Positions 1-12,170 of a stretch of DNA of 64,000 nucleotides are shown here, piece after piece (within the stretch, counting starts at the first letter, position 1; every line of letters starts with the position of its first letter). The position numbers and the translations under genes were made by a program. The DNA comes from Tomocerus qinae (lineage: Eukaryota > Arthropoda > Collembola > Entomobryomorpha > Tomoceridae), in NCBI GenBank assembly GCA_020055645.1, contig CM034546.1, forward strand, positions 45,446,001-45,510,000, written 5' to 3'. Under the pieces are notes generated by a model, which did no database searches, was not told the DNA's origin, and was given only the letters and a program-made list of their open reading frames with translations.

Positions 1-810
1 CGTGTGTGGAAGACAGAAGTGAAAGGGAGAGTTGAGAACGGTACTTACCTGGCGTAGGAGATAGAGTGATCTGGAAGGCTGTGCTCCCAGGAAGAGACCT
101 TCTCATTGCACTTCGAGTTGGTTGACTTCTGCGATTATCCCAAACGTGGATAACTCGAACGCGAAATTTTTTCCAGGGGGTGAAGCGTTCGCGCTTGCCC
201 CTATAAATAAATCTAAAAGTAAACGCTTATTCGCTTTTTGTTGAGGAATTACTTACATTTGATCCTTATTCACTGTACGTTAAATCTTCTACCTGGGAAC
301 GGAAACTTTTAGATCGGTGTCTCCCCCAGCCTGATTCTACACTTATATGGAAATTACGAAACGAAGGAGTTTTACAGATTGGTATGTACCCGTCATTGAT
401 GTTTAATGAAATCCAACTTAGTAATAATGGTGCTTGGTGCCGGTGCCGTCATTAATAGATTGAGACTGATGCGTTTATCATCTAATGAAAAGATCTACTC
501 GGACACTTATTTTTCGGGCCTTTCTTATATACAATATATGCATATAACAATTTCTTGTAAAAAGCTTAGGCGAAAAATGGTTCAAAAAAGATTAGCTTTA
601 AAATTTTTTGCCTGTTTGTAAAAATTGCAGTTATAAATAAATAAAATGTTTTATTTTGTAATGTAACATTTCTAAATTGATGTTGTATATAATATTCCAA
701 CCTTTGAATATTTTGTAAACAAAAGGCTGAACTTTTGTGTAAACATGTATTGCGTTTGTGTTCTTGGTCTAGGTATAAAACGAAATAAAGGCTATATTCT
801 TATCCCAGAG
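1..810 (+). other. Window edge with one possible coding exon
   Basis: From about 247 to 380 the plus strand has an open stretch of about 45 codons that follows a pyrimidine-rich acceptor (TTTTTGTTGAG) and ends at a good donor, G|GTATGT. The peptide includes WERKLLDRCLPQPDSTLIWK. I do not recognise the family. It may be the last visible exon of a gene entering from the left edge, or chance. The rest of the stretch shows nothing I can support. Confidence 0.25.
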
Positions 811-2053
811 TTATTCACTTTCAAAACACTGAAAGGCCATACTGTTGTAGATGTCAACATTTCTGAGAAGTACTTCCGTTGCTATTGCATTGACCGGGTC
901 GTTTGGGTTTGGATCTGAAAGAAGCATTTGTACAGATCCCAGCAGAGACCAAATTGTATGAGCAGGAGTCCAAATCACCTCAAGATCTTGTAAACACACC
1001 TGGCCATCATCAGAAGATATATTGGGATGAAATAGTGGCTTTTCAAAAAATATTTTTGGACATTCCGAAGGAAACTTCTCGGAGAAAATAAGTTTTGCCT
1101 TCAAAAGTTTTTCATTTGGTGCAGGAATAAATACTTCCCAAATCAAAATATTTTCTTCAATGGGACCACCGCTAATTCCTTTAGGACCATCATTGTTTGA
1201 CAGACTTTGCCACTCCCTGAGTATACAATGGGTAAAATTGTCGTCTGTTTTAACTTCTTTTGTTTTGGCCACTCGCACTCGATCAATTGCACTAGGATTC
1301 TCTTGGCTACATTTTAGTGCGGATGTCACAAATTTTAATCTCTTGTTCCATTCCGCTCTGAAAATTTTTTAAAATTTTATTGTAACCGTAATTTAATTGT
1401 CAGAATTATTATTATTCTTTTAGAAATATTTCCATGCAGATAAATTATAGAAAGGAAAAAAGTATTTTTACAAATTTTCAAGTTGAAATGCCGCCCATTC
1501 TTTTCGTAGGCGATAATATTCGTTTTGATCGACTCGAAATATCTTAGCAGCATAATCTTCTGATAAATATTTAGACTGAACTCTCGGCTGTCCAAGTATA
1601 GTAAGGAGTTCAATGAACAAACATCGCACATCGAATTTCTGTAAAGGATCTCTGCCAATAGCATTTTCTATGGTATCAAGAACAAGATATCCACAATTGT
1701 CAAAATTAGGATGAAATATTGCGCTCATAATTCTTATTTGGACTGGTCGTTCTGGAAAATTTTCTGGAAAGATTAAAGTCACTTCATAAAGTTCGTTTTC
1801 CAGAGGAGTTTTTTCTTTTCCAATGATTAAGACATTCCAAATTCCAAGTGTATAAAGTGTTCAAATTGTGGGGATGAGCGACAATCTCAGAGATAGGAAA
1901 CCGGAGTAGCTTTTGATATTGTGTCAATATCATTAATTGGACTGACGTTAATACGCTAAAATGTTTTGGCAATATTTCTATAGTTTTATATTTGTCACAA
2001 CTCAGCAACCTTCTTATTCGGTCGTCCAACTTTAATTTCCACTCGTCTGTCAT
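811..2053 (-). CDS. Two-domain E2 ubiquitin-conjugating-enzyme-like gene, frameshifted
   Basis: Two exons, 2053-1472 and 1357-811, are joined by a 114-bp intron (donor GTAAAA, acceptor TTTTCAG) that keeps phase. Each exon holds one E2 (UBC) fold. The first domain has FHPNFDNCGYLVLD, where the catalytic cysteine position after HPN reads Val, so it resembles an inactive E2 variant. The second has FHPNISSDDGQVCLQ with the Cys present, then WTPAHTIWSLL and SDPNPNDPVNAIATEVLL, all typical of active E2s, which carry ubiquitin or a ubiquitin-like protein as a thioester in the cytosol. At 1834-1847 the 7-mer ATTCCAA is present twice in tandem. This shifts the frame of domain 1; one copy would give a continuous E2 reading (TWNVLIIGKEKTPLENELYE). 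It is either a fresh pseudogene or a sequencing error. I am sure of the family, less so of function. Confidence 0.8.
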
Positions 2054-3540
2054 TTTTACGACTTTTTAAAACTAAATTAGCAATGGAAATACTTCAAGTA
2101 TCCTTTAAGTTGGGAAATGTAGCAAAAAAGAACAACAAATGTTTTTCCCACGAAAAGTTGATATTGAATATTAATATTGTATCATTTAAAACGACAATGA
2201 TGCTAGGTGACGACTTTTAATTAGTAACAAAAAATTATATATTTAAATGCGCTTAACGAACTGATGTGAGAATCTGGGTGTTGGCGCTTACTAAAGTTAA
2301 GAGAATGTGAATATGTGAATCATCATGGCCAAGAAAGGACGTGACGTCGCGACGTTGCATCTACCTCGTATAGCTGTTGTACCACTACTACTACCGAGTA
2401 GACATCAAGTGATCGGTCAAGCACAATAAATATGGGTATATGAGCGTGGTCCTATGAGCGTATCATGGGAGAGTTTTTATGTCTCATTTTGTTGTTGTAC
2501 CCAAATTGAGAAACATTATTATTACCACGTAATATTATTTTATTTAGTAAGTTTGATTTTATCCTATCACGCACATTTAACAATGGGCGCCTATCAGATT
2601 TTCTTCAATGAATGTAAGTATACTGACAACTGACCATGTACCAACCCGCGCCCTTCACGCATCTTACTATAAATGACTATTACTGTAACATGTTTTCAAA
2701 TGTCAAAAAACCGTATTTCACAATATCATATGTCTGCAGTATGCATCACACAAATTTACGGTTTTCGATGAAAATTAAACAAAAATAACGTAAATTACAA
2801 TTTTTGTAATTAACATTCTTGCATATTACTAAATAGATGAGTGAAGAAATTAAGAGAAAATACAAATTCGTGCGTAGCGCGAGAAAATTTTGAAATTTAA
2901 CTTTAATTGATCAATAAAATTTCAACGCATTTTTGGAAATTTAGCTTTGAATGATTATTGAAAAGTTGAGGAATAAATGTTTGGTATTTAATCATGTCAT
3001 TCCTTAAAAGTGATTAATCGACTTTTAGTAAAATTGGAAGAAATTTTTTAAGTTGGATTGAATGCAATGACCATTATAATTCGCATTCATATTTGGACAA
3101 TACCTAAAAACTGTTCTAAGGTGTAAGGATCAAATCATTTCATCGTTACCTATTTTAGTTCATTTAAGTAATATATTTAAGTATATAATTTAAGGATTTT
3201 AAAATGCTTGCAAGTATTTTAAGCATAGGATCTAATTTAAGTATTATACTTGCCATTTAAGTATATACCTGGTAACCCTTTAGTAACTTTGTGCCTTTTT
3301 GGTCGCTTTATAAATTAAATTAATTCCAATTTGTATGTTTCGTGCCGTAAAAGTTATAGAAAATGGAAACATTATTTTGTCATGTAAAAGGAAGGTTACT
3401 GTAACAACCTCAAATTCGATCATAATACAATTTCATAAGTACCGAATGCTATAGCAAAAAGTCACTCTACGGCACAAAAAGGGAAAAAGGTACAAAAAAG
3501 CAACTTGTTTCATGCCCTGAGTACATTACAGCATAATTAT
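2054..3540. other. Intergenic DNA with an old hAT-like remnant
   Basis: No convincing gene. From about 3290 to 3525 the sequence resembles the interior and right end of the CAGGGCATGAAAA-type hAT family (ending in TTTCATGCCCTG), and matches a relic near 13380-13490. The rest is AT-rich sequence with no open frame of note. Confidence 0.4.
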
Positions 3541-3994
3541 ATTTTTTAAGCCGTATAAATAAATGTAATCACTCCATTTTTATTTTTGTTTTAATTGATT
3601 ATGTTAATTTTTTCAAGCTACATGACTACATGACATGTAATATGTGGTCAGCACTAATTACAATCCCATATCCATTACAAAAACGTAGTAGTAATTACCA
3701 ATGAATTACATTTGAGTAATTTAGGAAGCTTTAATAATGAGTGCAAAATATAAACTTTTGGAATGTAACATATTTATTTCAATGGAATTATTTAACACTG
3801 ACAAGTTCGGTAGCTATTCTATAAAAAAGCAAATAGACAGTGATTCTTTATATAAGTTGGGGAAAAAAACACTGCTGAATTTTTCAAAACTAGCAGATTT
3901 TTTACAAACGTTAAGACTGCAGGGAAACCTGTACTGCACTTCCATTAAGAAAAAATAATTAAAAGCCTGAATAGACAAACATTTTGCAGCAAGC

Positions 3995-4150
3995 ATGTAT
4001 CCAGTAGGGGGCGGGGGGCAAAGCGGCTCCTTAAGTCTGAGAAAAAGAGAATTTTTTCGCTCTTCGCGCGGATATGTATTATTTTTGACATTATTATTGG
4101 TTGTGCCCCCCCCCTTGATCAAATTTCTGAATACGTGCCTGTTTTGCAGG
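3995..4150. mobile_element. Short dispersed repeat with GTATCCAG ends
   Basis: A G-rich stretch beginning near GTATCCAGTAGGGGGCGGGG and ending near ATACGTGCCTG. Related copies or fragments lie near 4375-4440, 13990-14130, 23435-23520, 23730-23870, 40731-40906, 50785-50995, 51540-51680 and 59895-60115. The copy at 40731 shows terminal inverted repeats and a target duplication, so this is probably a small DNA transposon. Confidence 0.5.
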
Positions 4151-4625
4151 TATGGGTGATTTACTTTATAATTACTAGCGGCATCGTGCCACCCAACTGA
4201 ATCCACTGAACAGACAAATTTTGGAACAGCACTGGTGAAAAAATTGGCATTCTTCTCCTTTTGATAAACACTGAAATAAATTGAAACTTAAATTAACGTT
4301 ATTAGTATTACACCTTTGAAAAATTCTAAAGCCAATTTATTTAAAGGGGTAATATTTAAAGGCGCGCGAATATATCTTGTTTTAAACATTATTTTTGATT
4401 GGTCCCACTTGACCAAATTTCTGGATACGTGCCTGTGCATGAAAATAAGCATTATCATCAAATTGGAATTTTGCACACTAAATAATTGACAACGAGAAAC
4501 GAGAAAGGCATATTACACATTACATGTTATTACAGATATGTTTATTAGTTAATTCATTAGGACCAATGAAATAATATGTAGTACGAGATATTTACTAAAC
4601 ATTATTTTATTTAACTATGTTTAAA

Positions 4626-5417
4626 CTAATGGCATCTTCGGTATCCACTCCATGGGCAATGGTTGGAACAACATTCCGATGCAGTTTGGCATCGTTGACC
4701 ACGTGGACGACATTGCTGAAATAAAAGTCAGCGCAAGAATTGAAGACGAAATTTGACAATTAATTGCAAGATATAACAAAAACAAATAAACGTTTTTATT
4801 ATTAGATCGAACTAAAATACTAAAATGTAACTCCTTCACAATTGGTTACCAATAAAATGTTCTGATTGAAAACGACATGTTAAATATAGATGACCATTTA
4901 ACAATAATTATCAAAGGCATGCTAAACATTAATAAATTCAGCAAAAATAGTGGTCAGTATCAAACTAATGCGTTGGGCAACTGTAGTTCGTTTTCTACAA
5001 TGGAAAATGTTTCGCAAGTTTTATTGGGAATTTTTTGCATTGTAATCTTTTGTGGTTTAAATCAATGCCCCTTTACGAAAATGCATACCAAATATTATTA
5101 CAAAGATTATTTAAGATTAACGTATTTACCATGCTTCGGGCGCCAATTCTCCAGCCACCTTCGTCACTATAATCGTAAATGTCTCTTTTCTGTCGCAATA
5201 TTTCTTTTAATATGCCAGGGTCATCCACAACCGTTTTCGCTTCTAAAGATTAATTCAAGGCAATTACAAAGTAAACTTTCATTAATTTTTATAATTTTAA
5301 TAAGAGCCAATGAAATAAAAATATTTGCTACATACCTGTTCCTTTGATTACAATAATAGCGATTATCAATGTAAATACGAGGATGCACCAATGGAAACCA
5401 TGATTTTTGAGCTCCAT
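4626..5417 (-). CDS. Knottin-like secreted peptide precursor, copy K1
   Basis: Three exons, 5417-5336, 5242-5130 and 4715-4626, encode about 94 residues; all junctions are GT-AG and keep phase. Exon 1 is a signal peptide (MELKNHGFHWCILVFTLII...). Exon 2 is an acidic propeptide ending its first part in LRQKR, a likely furin-type site. Exon 3 carries the cysteine framework C-x6-C-x5-CC-x3-C-x7-C, the spacing of the inhibitor cystine knot fold (QCRPRGQRCQTASECC...). Such peptides are secreted and held by three disulphides; known members include ion-channel ligands, protease inhibitors and antimicrobial peptides, and the sequence does not say which applies here. The gene looks whole. Its closest relative is K2 at 14.6-15.5 kb. 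Confidence 0.85.
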
Positions 5418-6334
5418 ATTAAATTTAGATAGTATGGACTAGGTTTGCCAATACACTTTTAATTTTTCGGCCTTTATAAACAAAAATAATTAACAACAGA
5501 ATCACTTTTTTAACAATTTAACTGCAGTAATAAAGCATTATTAAGATTAAAAAACGCCATAATTATTAGTAATGATTGTATAGAATTTCGCTGTTTGTAA
5601 TTTGTTTTATTTAAAAATGTACATTTCGACACAGTGCCAATTTATACGAAATATCAACTCTAAGAAATTATGAAATACATTCTTGCGTGCGTCATTACAA
5701 TTGAAGGCAACATAAAATTATGCAAAATATTTTACAAACTAGTGATTATAATTATAATGATTGTTATTGTATTTTCTGCAAGAGACCCATAAAATCATAC
5801 ATGATTGATAACTTAGAGCATTTTTATGGTATATGAGAAAATAATTTATTTGAATTACTAAATCATAATATTTTTGAATACAGCTTTATTTTACGTTTTG
5901 TTTATACAATGACAAAAAAGGTAAAAACAAGGTTCTTTCTGCACACAGGCTCCTTTCATTTTTCTATTTGCTACAATGGTCAGTTGGATACGACCGACCG
6001 TCCTCAATATATGTGTACTAAAATATACCTTCAGAATTCGGTTTTAAAACTGATGTAAAAATTATATATTTCATGTAGTGAATATAAATATTTCAAAACT
6101 GTACATAAAATGAAAAAAATTTGCCACATTTTAATTTATTTATAGACATAAATTGAAGACTTAATATATTATTTTTTCATTGTCCATATCCAGGAAAGGA
6201 ATTATCGATGCTATGAGGAAAGGAATTATCGATGAGGCATCCGTCCCTTCCTAATTGCTATAGTTATCCGTTTTGGTCTCGACTGGCGAGGAAAATAGAA
6301 ATGAGCATGTATGATGGACGATGGTAAAGACGGT

Positions 6335-6520
6335 ATTGGGAATTTTCACATCTAAAGTTTTACAACCTGGGGTAGTGAAGTTTTACAACCAGCCACTGCA
6401 GTTTTACAATCAGCCACTGCAGTTTTACAACCATGCACTGCAGTTTTACAACCAGCTACTGAAGTTTTACAACCAGCCACTGCAGTTTTACAACCACAAA
6501 CGGCAGTTTTACAACCTTTC
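6335..6520 (+). repeat. 21-bp tandem repeat within a short open frame
   Basis: About seven imperfect copies of a 21-bp unit (CAGTTTTACAACCAGCCACTG). Because 21 is a multiple of three, the frame 6321-6557 reads a repeating heptapeptide of the form FYNQPLQ. No signal peptide or splice context is seen, so it is probably a minisatellite rather than a gene. Confidence 0.7.
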
Positions 6521-6894
6521 ATTCAAATGTAATGAACTCAAAGTTGGTAAAACCTAAATAAATGCTTAATAATTATAATAAGACAAAGTTAGAGGAAAAG
6601 AAAAATTTGGCATACTATTACTACAATGATTCAATAACTGTAGATAATTTCCCGTCCCTAGGCTTATTTCTAGTTTTAAAAATGTCACTAATTTCAATAA
6701 TTCCAAATATTGAATTTTTCAAGAAAAATTTCTTGAAATGAGAAATTAATGTCGAATTGCGTACGATTTCGTTAAATAAATTATGAGATTAAGCCATCAC
6801 CAATTAGAACGTAGGGGGGATAAAATTTAGAGCGTAGATATGCCTACAGTTGTTTCTGTTGGATTTTACAAATAGAATAATATTTTCAATAGTT

Positions 6895-6947
6895 ATTATT
6901 AAGTGGTGTGCAACACCGCTGTATAGGAATGCCTGATCTGTCTGTCT

Positions 6948-6981
<34 letters not shown>

Positions 6982-7270
6982 TAGCACGATAACTCAAAAA
7001 CGGTTTGAGATAATCAATTCAAACTTTCTGTACGTAATGTAGGTATAAAAAGCGAGGTCGAGTTCGAAAATGGGTCAAATCGGACACACCCCCTGCCAGT
7101 GGGCGTGGTCCGAAAATTTAAAATTGGGGTAACTTTAGTTATTGACATTGTAGAACGTCATGAGATAACTCGTTCGAAAAGGTTATTCGTTAGGCCATGT
7201 TAAGGTCAAGTCACACGTGTCAAAAGGTCAAAGGTCATTGAAAAAATTCACTAAAAACGTCGTGAAATGT
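6895..7270 (+). repeat. Interspersed repeat with TCTG/TCCG microsatellite
   Basis: Contains a TCTG and TCCG tetranucleotide run at about 6942-6981 followed by GATAACTCAAAAACGG. The same family occurs on the opposite strand at about 44230-44560, where CACGTACAGAAAGTTTGAAC and GAGTTATCGTGC are recognisable. Class not determined. Confidence 0.5.
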
Positions 7271-8098
7271 CAGATAATCAGTTCAAACCTTTTATGCGAT
7301 ATCACACCACTTTTTTACATCCATTTGAACATGGTTTATTATTTTCTGCCTTCGGTTGGCCTGATTGCTCTAAAGTCCATACTTGTCGTGCCGTGGTCAG
7401 CCTAAGGCCAAACCATAATTCGAGAATTAGTTTAAAATTTTTGAAAATATTCAAAAATGCCATATTATACTGTTTTGGCTTACTTATTGCTCAGAAATCA
7501 ATTTCTACATACTTTACTGGACTCTCATAAGAAATTCAGATTTCGCGAGAATGTTTATTTATTATAACAAATAGAAAGATGAATCGATAAAAACATTATT
7601 TTACTATCTATAAATAATAAAAGACAAATAATTTAGACCATTTCCAAATAAAACTTAAAGTATAAAACATTGTATAAATACAGACAATACAGAGCACTGA
7701 CTATATCTATTATTTTTGCTGCATATATATTTTTGCATTCCAAGGTGTGAAATATCTATTTTAATTCACATGCAGGAATCCCTATTTTCCAAAGTCCAAG
7801 GTTTTCAAAAGGCTGTCCACGGCTGAAGTAAAATCCACTTCAGTAAGTTTAGTGTCGGCACCTAGGTGTGATGTTGAGATGTAATGAGCTACTGGGCTTC
7901 ATGGGTGCGGTTTTCTTTAATATCATAGGAGAAACAGTTTGGTGGCATGTCTCCAAATGAAAGGCATAGACAAGTTTTGCAGTAGCCACTTTGACTTCTG
8001 AAAGAGCGAACTTCATTCCTGTCAAAATGAAAGAAAGTTAATTGGCCATAATATTTCTTTTCCATTCTTTAGTTATGGATTTACATATTGTAGTAATT

Positions 8099-9069
8099 AT
8101 TAGGATATTCATTTTAGTTTTCTGAATAGACCTCGAGAACAATAGGATTAAAAGATAACAACACAATGAAAGCTCTCGCTCGACTCGGCTCACCGAGGTA
8201 TAATATGCGTACCTAGTGAAAGAGTGCACACTGTGTCTAATCAAGTGGACTAGCGGACATAATGGCGCAATGTATTGAGTAATGACTAAGGACTAGGAGA
8301 TGGTTGAAGAGCATGAATTAAACATTGTAAAGTAGCACACAAATAAATAAAACACAAAACACTCAAAAATATATTAAAATTACTATAAACTATAAAATTT
8401 ATTTTTAAATCAGCAGTCTTAAAAATTATAAAAGCGATTTGCTTTGACAAACTTGCAAAAAAACGACCTTTTCGTATAAATGCGAGTTGCGTCGACAAAC
8501 TCGCACAAAAAATGACATTTTCGTATAAGTGCGAGTTGCTTCGACAAACTCGCACTAAAAAATGACATTTTCGTATAAATGCGAGTTGCGTCGACAAACT
8601 CGCACTAAAAATGACATTTTCGTATAAGTGCGAGTTGCGTCGACAAACTCGCACTAAATATTGACATTTTCGTGTAAGTGCGAATTGCTTCGACGCAACT
8701 CGCATTTATACGAAAAGGTCGTTTTTTTGCAAGTTTGTCGAAGCAAATCGCTTTTATAATTTTTAAGACTGCTGATTTAAAAATAAATTTTAAATGTTTA
8801 ATTTTTGAGTGTTTTGTGTTTTATTTATTTGTGTGCTACTTTACAATGTTTAATTCATGCTCTTCAACCATCTCCTAGTCCTTAGTCATTACTCAATACA
8901 TTGCGCCATTATGTCCGCTAGTCCACTTGATTAGACACAGTGTGCACTCTTTCACTAGGTACGCATATACCTCGGTGAGCCGAGTCGAGCGAGAGCTTTC
9001 ATTGTGTTGTTATCTTTTAATCCTATTGTTCTCGAGGTCTATTCAGAAAACTAAAATGAATATCCTAAT
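8099..9069. mobile_element. Long palindromic foldback element
   Basis: Two arms of roughly 390 bp, 8099-8490 and 8690-9069, are near-perfect reverse complements; ends read ATTAGGATATTC and GAATATCCTAAT. The loop side holds a tandem repeat. It lies in the last intron of the P450 remnant. No transposase is present, so it is a foldback or MITE-type element. The target duplication is unclear because a second inverted-repeat element abuts the right end. Confidence 0.8.
8475..8700. repeat. About 50-bp tandem repeat of small palindromes
   Basis: About five copies of a unit of roughly 50 bp. Each contains GCGAGTTGCGTCGACAAACT followed by CGC, itself a short hairpin around GTCGAC. The array makes up the centre of the large foldback element. 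Confidence 0.75.
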
Positions 9070-9355
9070 AGTTTCGCCCTCACATTTCCTCTATTCATTA
9101 GAAATAAAATGGATCATGCATACAATACAATAGGCTTATTTTCAACGAGAACTTTGGGCCAAGCACATCAATGTTGGAGGTACAACTGCAGTATATATTT
9201 CAACGGGGGATGTATAACTCAGTTTACAATACTGTAGTTTTACTTCCCTGGTTGATGTTCTATGCTCCAAATCCTCGCTGAAGATAAGCCTATTGTAATG
9301 TATCACATGATCCATTGTCTTTCTAATGAATAATAGAAAGTGAGGGCGAAACTAT
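9068..9355. mobile_element. Second inverted-repeat MITE
   Basis: Arms of about 75-80 bp begin ATAGTTTCGCCCTCAC and end GTGAGGGCGAAACTAT. They are clearly more diverged than the arms of the neighbouring 8099-9069 element, so this one is probably older or of another family. Confidence 0.7.
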
Positions 9356-9906
9356 AATATAACCATCATTTTATAGGTGGTTTTTGCACTCCTTAGATTT
9401 TGTTACGTTTTACAAAAAAACTTTTTATATTAAAGTGTAACTTATTTCTGGCTAAAAGTACAACGAAAATAAAAACGGAGAAAAGCGAACTGTTTAAAAA
9501 AAACAAAACTCTGTTATTCCTAACTTATGTATAATGAAGATAAAAAGCAAAACTATTCATTTTTATTCCCTGATTGATCGCAAAGTTATAGCTAGGGGAT
9601 AATTGCACCATCAACTTTTACTCTTATTTTTTTAACAGTTTTGCAGAATTTTCGTTTCGTCAAAGTTCCAATAAAAGTGAAAAGTAAAATTTAAAAATAA
9701 AACTTTTCAAACAAGTTACTTTTCAATTTCTGTTGAACCGACAAACCACAAAACTATAAAATAAAAAGTTGAAAAACTCTTCATGGTTTTTTTGCAAGGT
9801 AGCCAGAGGCTTGTCAAGAGTAGCCTAGTAGATGAACAATAAAGCTAACCGTGTTACCAACTTTTTGACTAGCCATAGTATAATGAGACTTAAATATAAT
9901 GCTAAC
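9356..9906. other. Rest of P450 intron
   Basis: AT-rich sequence between the MITEs and the haem-loop exon. I see nothing supportable in it. Confidence 0.4.
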
Positions 9907-11639
9907 CAATGCAATGTCTAGGACCCATTCCAAATGGCATATAGGTTGAAGTGTCTCTGGAAGCTTTATTTTCTGGAGAAAATCTTTCTGGGTCAAATTT
10001 CCTCGGATTTGGATAATCAACATCACACCTTCTTTCACTCCGAATCCCGGATGTATACATCCGCAACACCTCTAAAATCATTAATAAGTTTTTATGCTTA
10101 ATTTATGTATAATATATTGATGATTGAAACAAATAAATTGGCAAAATCCTTTTACAGTGTTTTACCTAATCCTACTAAACGTGCTGCAAAACGTTTATTA
10201 CAATTAGCAGGCACGTGGGTTGCCAAGTATACTTAAGTGGCAAGTATACTAATTAAATTGAGCCCTATACTTATAATATTTGCAATCTTTCTTCAATTAT
10301 GTCGCTAATATACTTTCTGCTACTTTTAGCGTCATCTTGAATTAAATGTGTAAATTTGAGCGCTCTGTGCAAACAATAACCCACATTACCACTGCATGGT
10401 ATATAAGATCATTTATCATTACCACTGCATGGTATATAAGATCACGCTGGTGGAAAAAACTTTTTCTCGCTGGTAACCAGAAAAAAATTCCCTCCCGGAC
10501 TAAAAAACCCTAAATATTTAGACTGAAAATAGGGATTTTTAAGTGATATATAAGATCATTTATCATTACGCTAATGGCTTTGATGGTTAGGTTTTCTTAA
10601 ATCTGGAAACCTTTAAAATTGCATGGTTAGGAGTATGCGGCGCGGTGTCACACACTCCCAAAATCAGAGAAAATAAAGAATTTGTTTGTAAAAGGCTGAA
10701 AACCGTAGAATGAAATATCTTAGATAATAGCTATTATTTGTGCTCTCTTTAACAAATTTCTGGAACCGTGCCTGTCACATAGAACCTTTTGGATAACGTT
10801 TTCAAAAGCTCAAGGAAATACAATCCAGACAGACTGCTTATTAACACGGTATATTATATATATAAATCACGGTATTTAAAAAGTGAAACTTAATCCGTTC
10901 TACAAATTTTATCATAGAAACTTAATGAAAGAAAGGTGTTGAAATAAGAAGCAATTTTCACGGAATAACTTTAAAATCTTACCAGAAATTACTTGATCCA
11001 AGTATTTAAATTCGTTTAAATTGTCGTAAGATAATCTGTGATCATCTGCTTTCAACAGTTTGTCAACTTCTGAGTACAACTTATTTTGAACGTTCATATT
11101 CATTGCCAGTTCATAACAAGTGAAAACTAAAATTGAAAAGGTAGTATCAAATCCTGCCAGAAAAAACATAAGACATTGAGCGCACAAGACTTCATCCGAA
11201 AGAATTACTGCATTTCTTTTTTGTTTTCGCTGAGCTTCTATCATAAGTTGTAAAAAGTCGTTTCTTGTTTCTTCCTCATTTTTTCTGTGATCAATCACCT
11301 GGTTCACCACTTTTACAAAGTAACTTGCTACTTTTTGATTTACCAAAGAAAGTTTGAAAAATGAAGCGAACTTTGGAAATAAAATAATTGGAAGCATTCC
11401 AGTAGATCCATTTAAATCTTCCATAAACCATCTTCCCATTTTGATCCATATTGAATCTTCGTTAGTGAAAGCTTCACTCTCAATTCCAAATGCAGCAGAA
11501 GCAATCACATCAAAAGTGTATCTTGACAAAGCATCATTTAAGTTTATCACATTGCAACTTTTTAATTCTTTGCTAACGAAGAAAATATAAGATTAAAACC
11601 AGAAAATTCAATAATTTCGAAAATTATTTTCATTTTTGA

Positions 11640-12170
11640 TGTGGTAAAAATTGGACTTAAAATTGTATACAAACTTTGATAAACGTATTAATACAGAAAC
11701 GTTGATAAACGTACTAATACAGAAACTTTGATAATATATGTGTACATATATATGTATATCGTCTATTTAACATTACAAAGTAACAAACCTTACCATGGCT
11801 TCTAGAAAGTAACCAATGGTTAGTTTGTAGCAGCCATGATAATTTGGTTTGTTACATTAAGCAGACGATATATTTGATAATATACATGTATATTATCAAA
11901 TTTGTTTTGTGGTGGTTGTTTGTTGTCCTTCTATCTTGGGAGGTAGATAGAGTAGATACTACTAACAATTCTATTGTGACATTTACGGAATGATTATGTT
12001 TTATTGCATGTTGGATATGAAGAATTGCATATTAAATTAAAGGAATATTTTAATTTAAAATATTTTCTTTACTTTCCGAGATAGATATTTTTTCACTTTG
12101 TTTGCTACACTAATATAATGTTCATTGGAATTGTTCGTTTCAGTATGGCCGTATATAAATGCATGATAAG
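11640..12170. repeat. AT-rich region with an imperfect inverted repeat
   Basis: Around 11740-11890 the segments near ATCGTCTATTTAACATTACA and GGTTTGTTACATTAAGCAGA form an imperfect inverted repeat. A related sequence occurs near 47930-48000. No P450 5' exon could be found here. Confidence 0.35.

Larger units (their letters stand above)
3535..6262. repeat. Segmental duplication, copy 1 of 2
   Basis: This stretch aligns in direct orientation with about 13590-16255, including the whole knottin gene and its flanks. Shared landmarks run from the TTTTTTAAGCCGTATAAATA region to the GTCCCTTCCTA region. The copies differ by scattered substitutions, small indels, and a 320-bp transposon present only in copy 2. 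Confidence 0.8.
7849..11572 (-). pseudogene. Cytochrome P450 (clan 3, CYP6/CYP9-like), incomplete
   Basis: Three exons are seen: 11572-10983, 10071-9907 and 8018-7849. P450s are membrane haem monooxygenases of the endoplasmic reticulum, often used for detoxification. Exon 1 has the I-helix oxygen-binding motif AGFDTT. The splice 10983/10071 rebuilds the K-helix ExxR motif as YLDQVISEVLRMY. Exon 2 has KFDPERF and the haem loop FGMGPRHCIG with the Cys ligand; exon 3 continues MKFALSEVKVATAKL to a stop. Oddities: exon 2 goes from SERRC straight to DVDYPNPRKFDPERF, so about 28 residues of the usual beta-1 region are missing in frame, and no exon for the membrane anchor or helix C is found upstream. 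A 1-kb palindrome sits in the last intron. I read it as a pseudogene. Confidence 0.75.

Noticed and set aside
903-1372. Plus-strand frames at 903-1091 and 1160-1372
   Set aside because: Shadows of the minus-strand E2 domain.
8286-8705. Frame of 139 residues with repeated ASLSTQLAFIRKCHF-like units
   Set aside because: It is a by-product of the 50-bp tandem repeat and palindrome; no splice or signal context.
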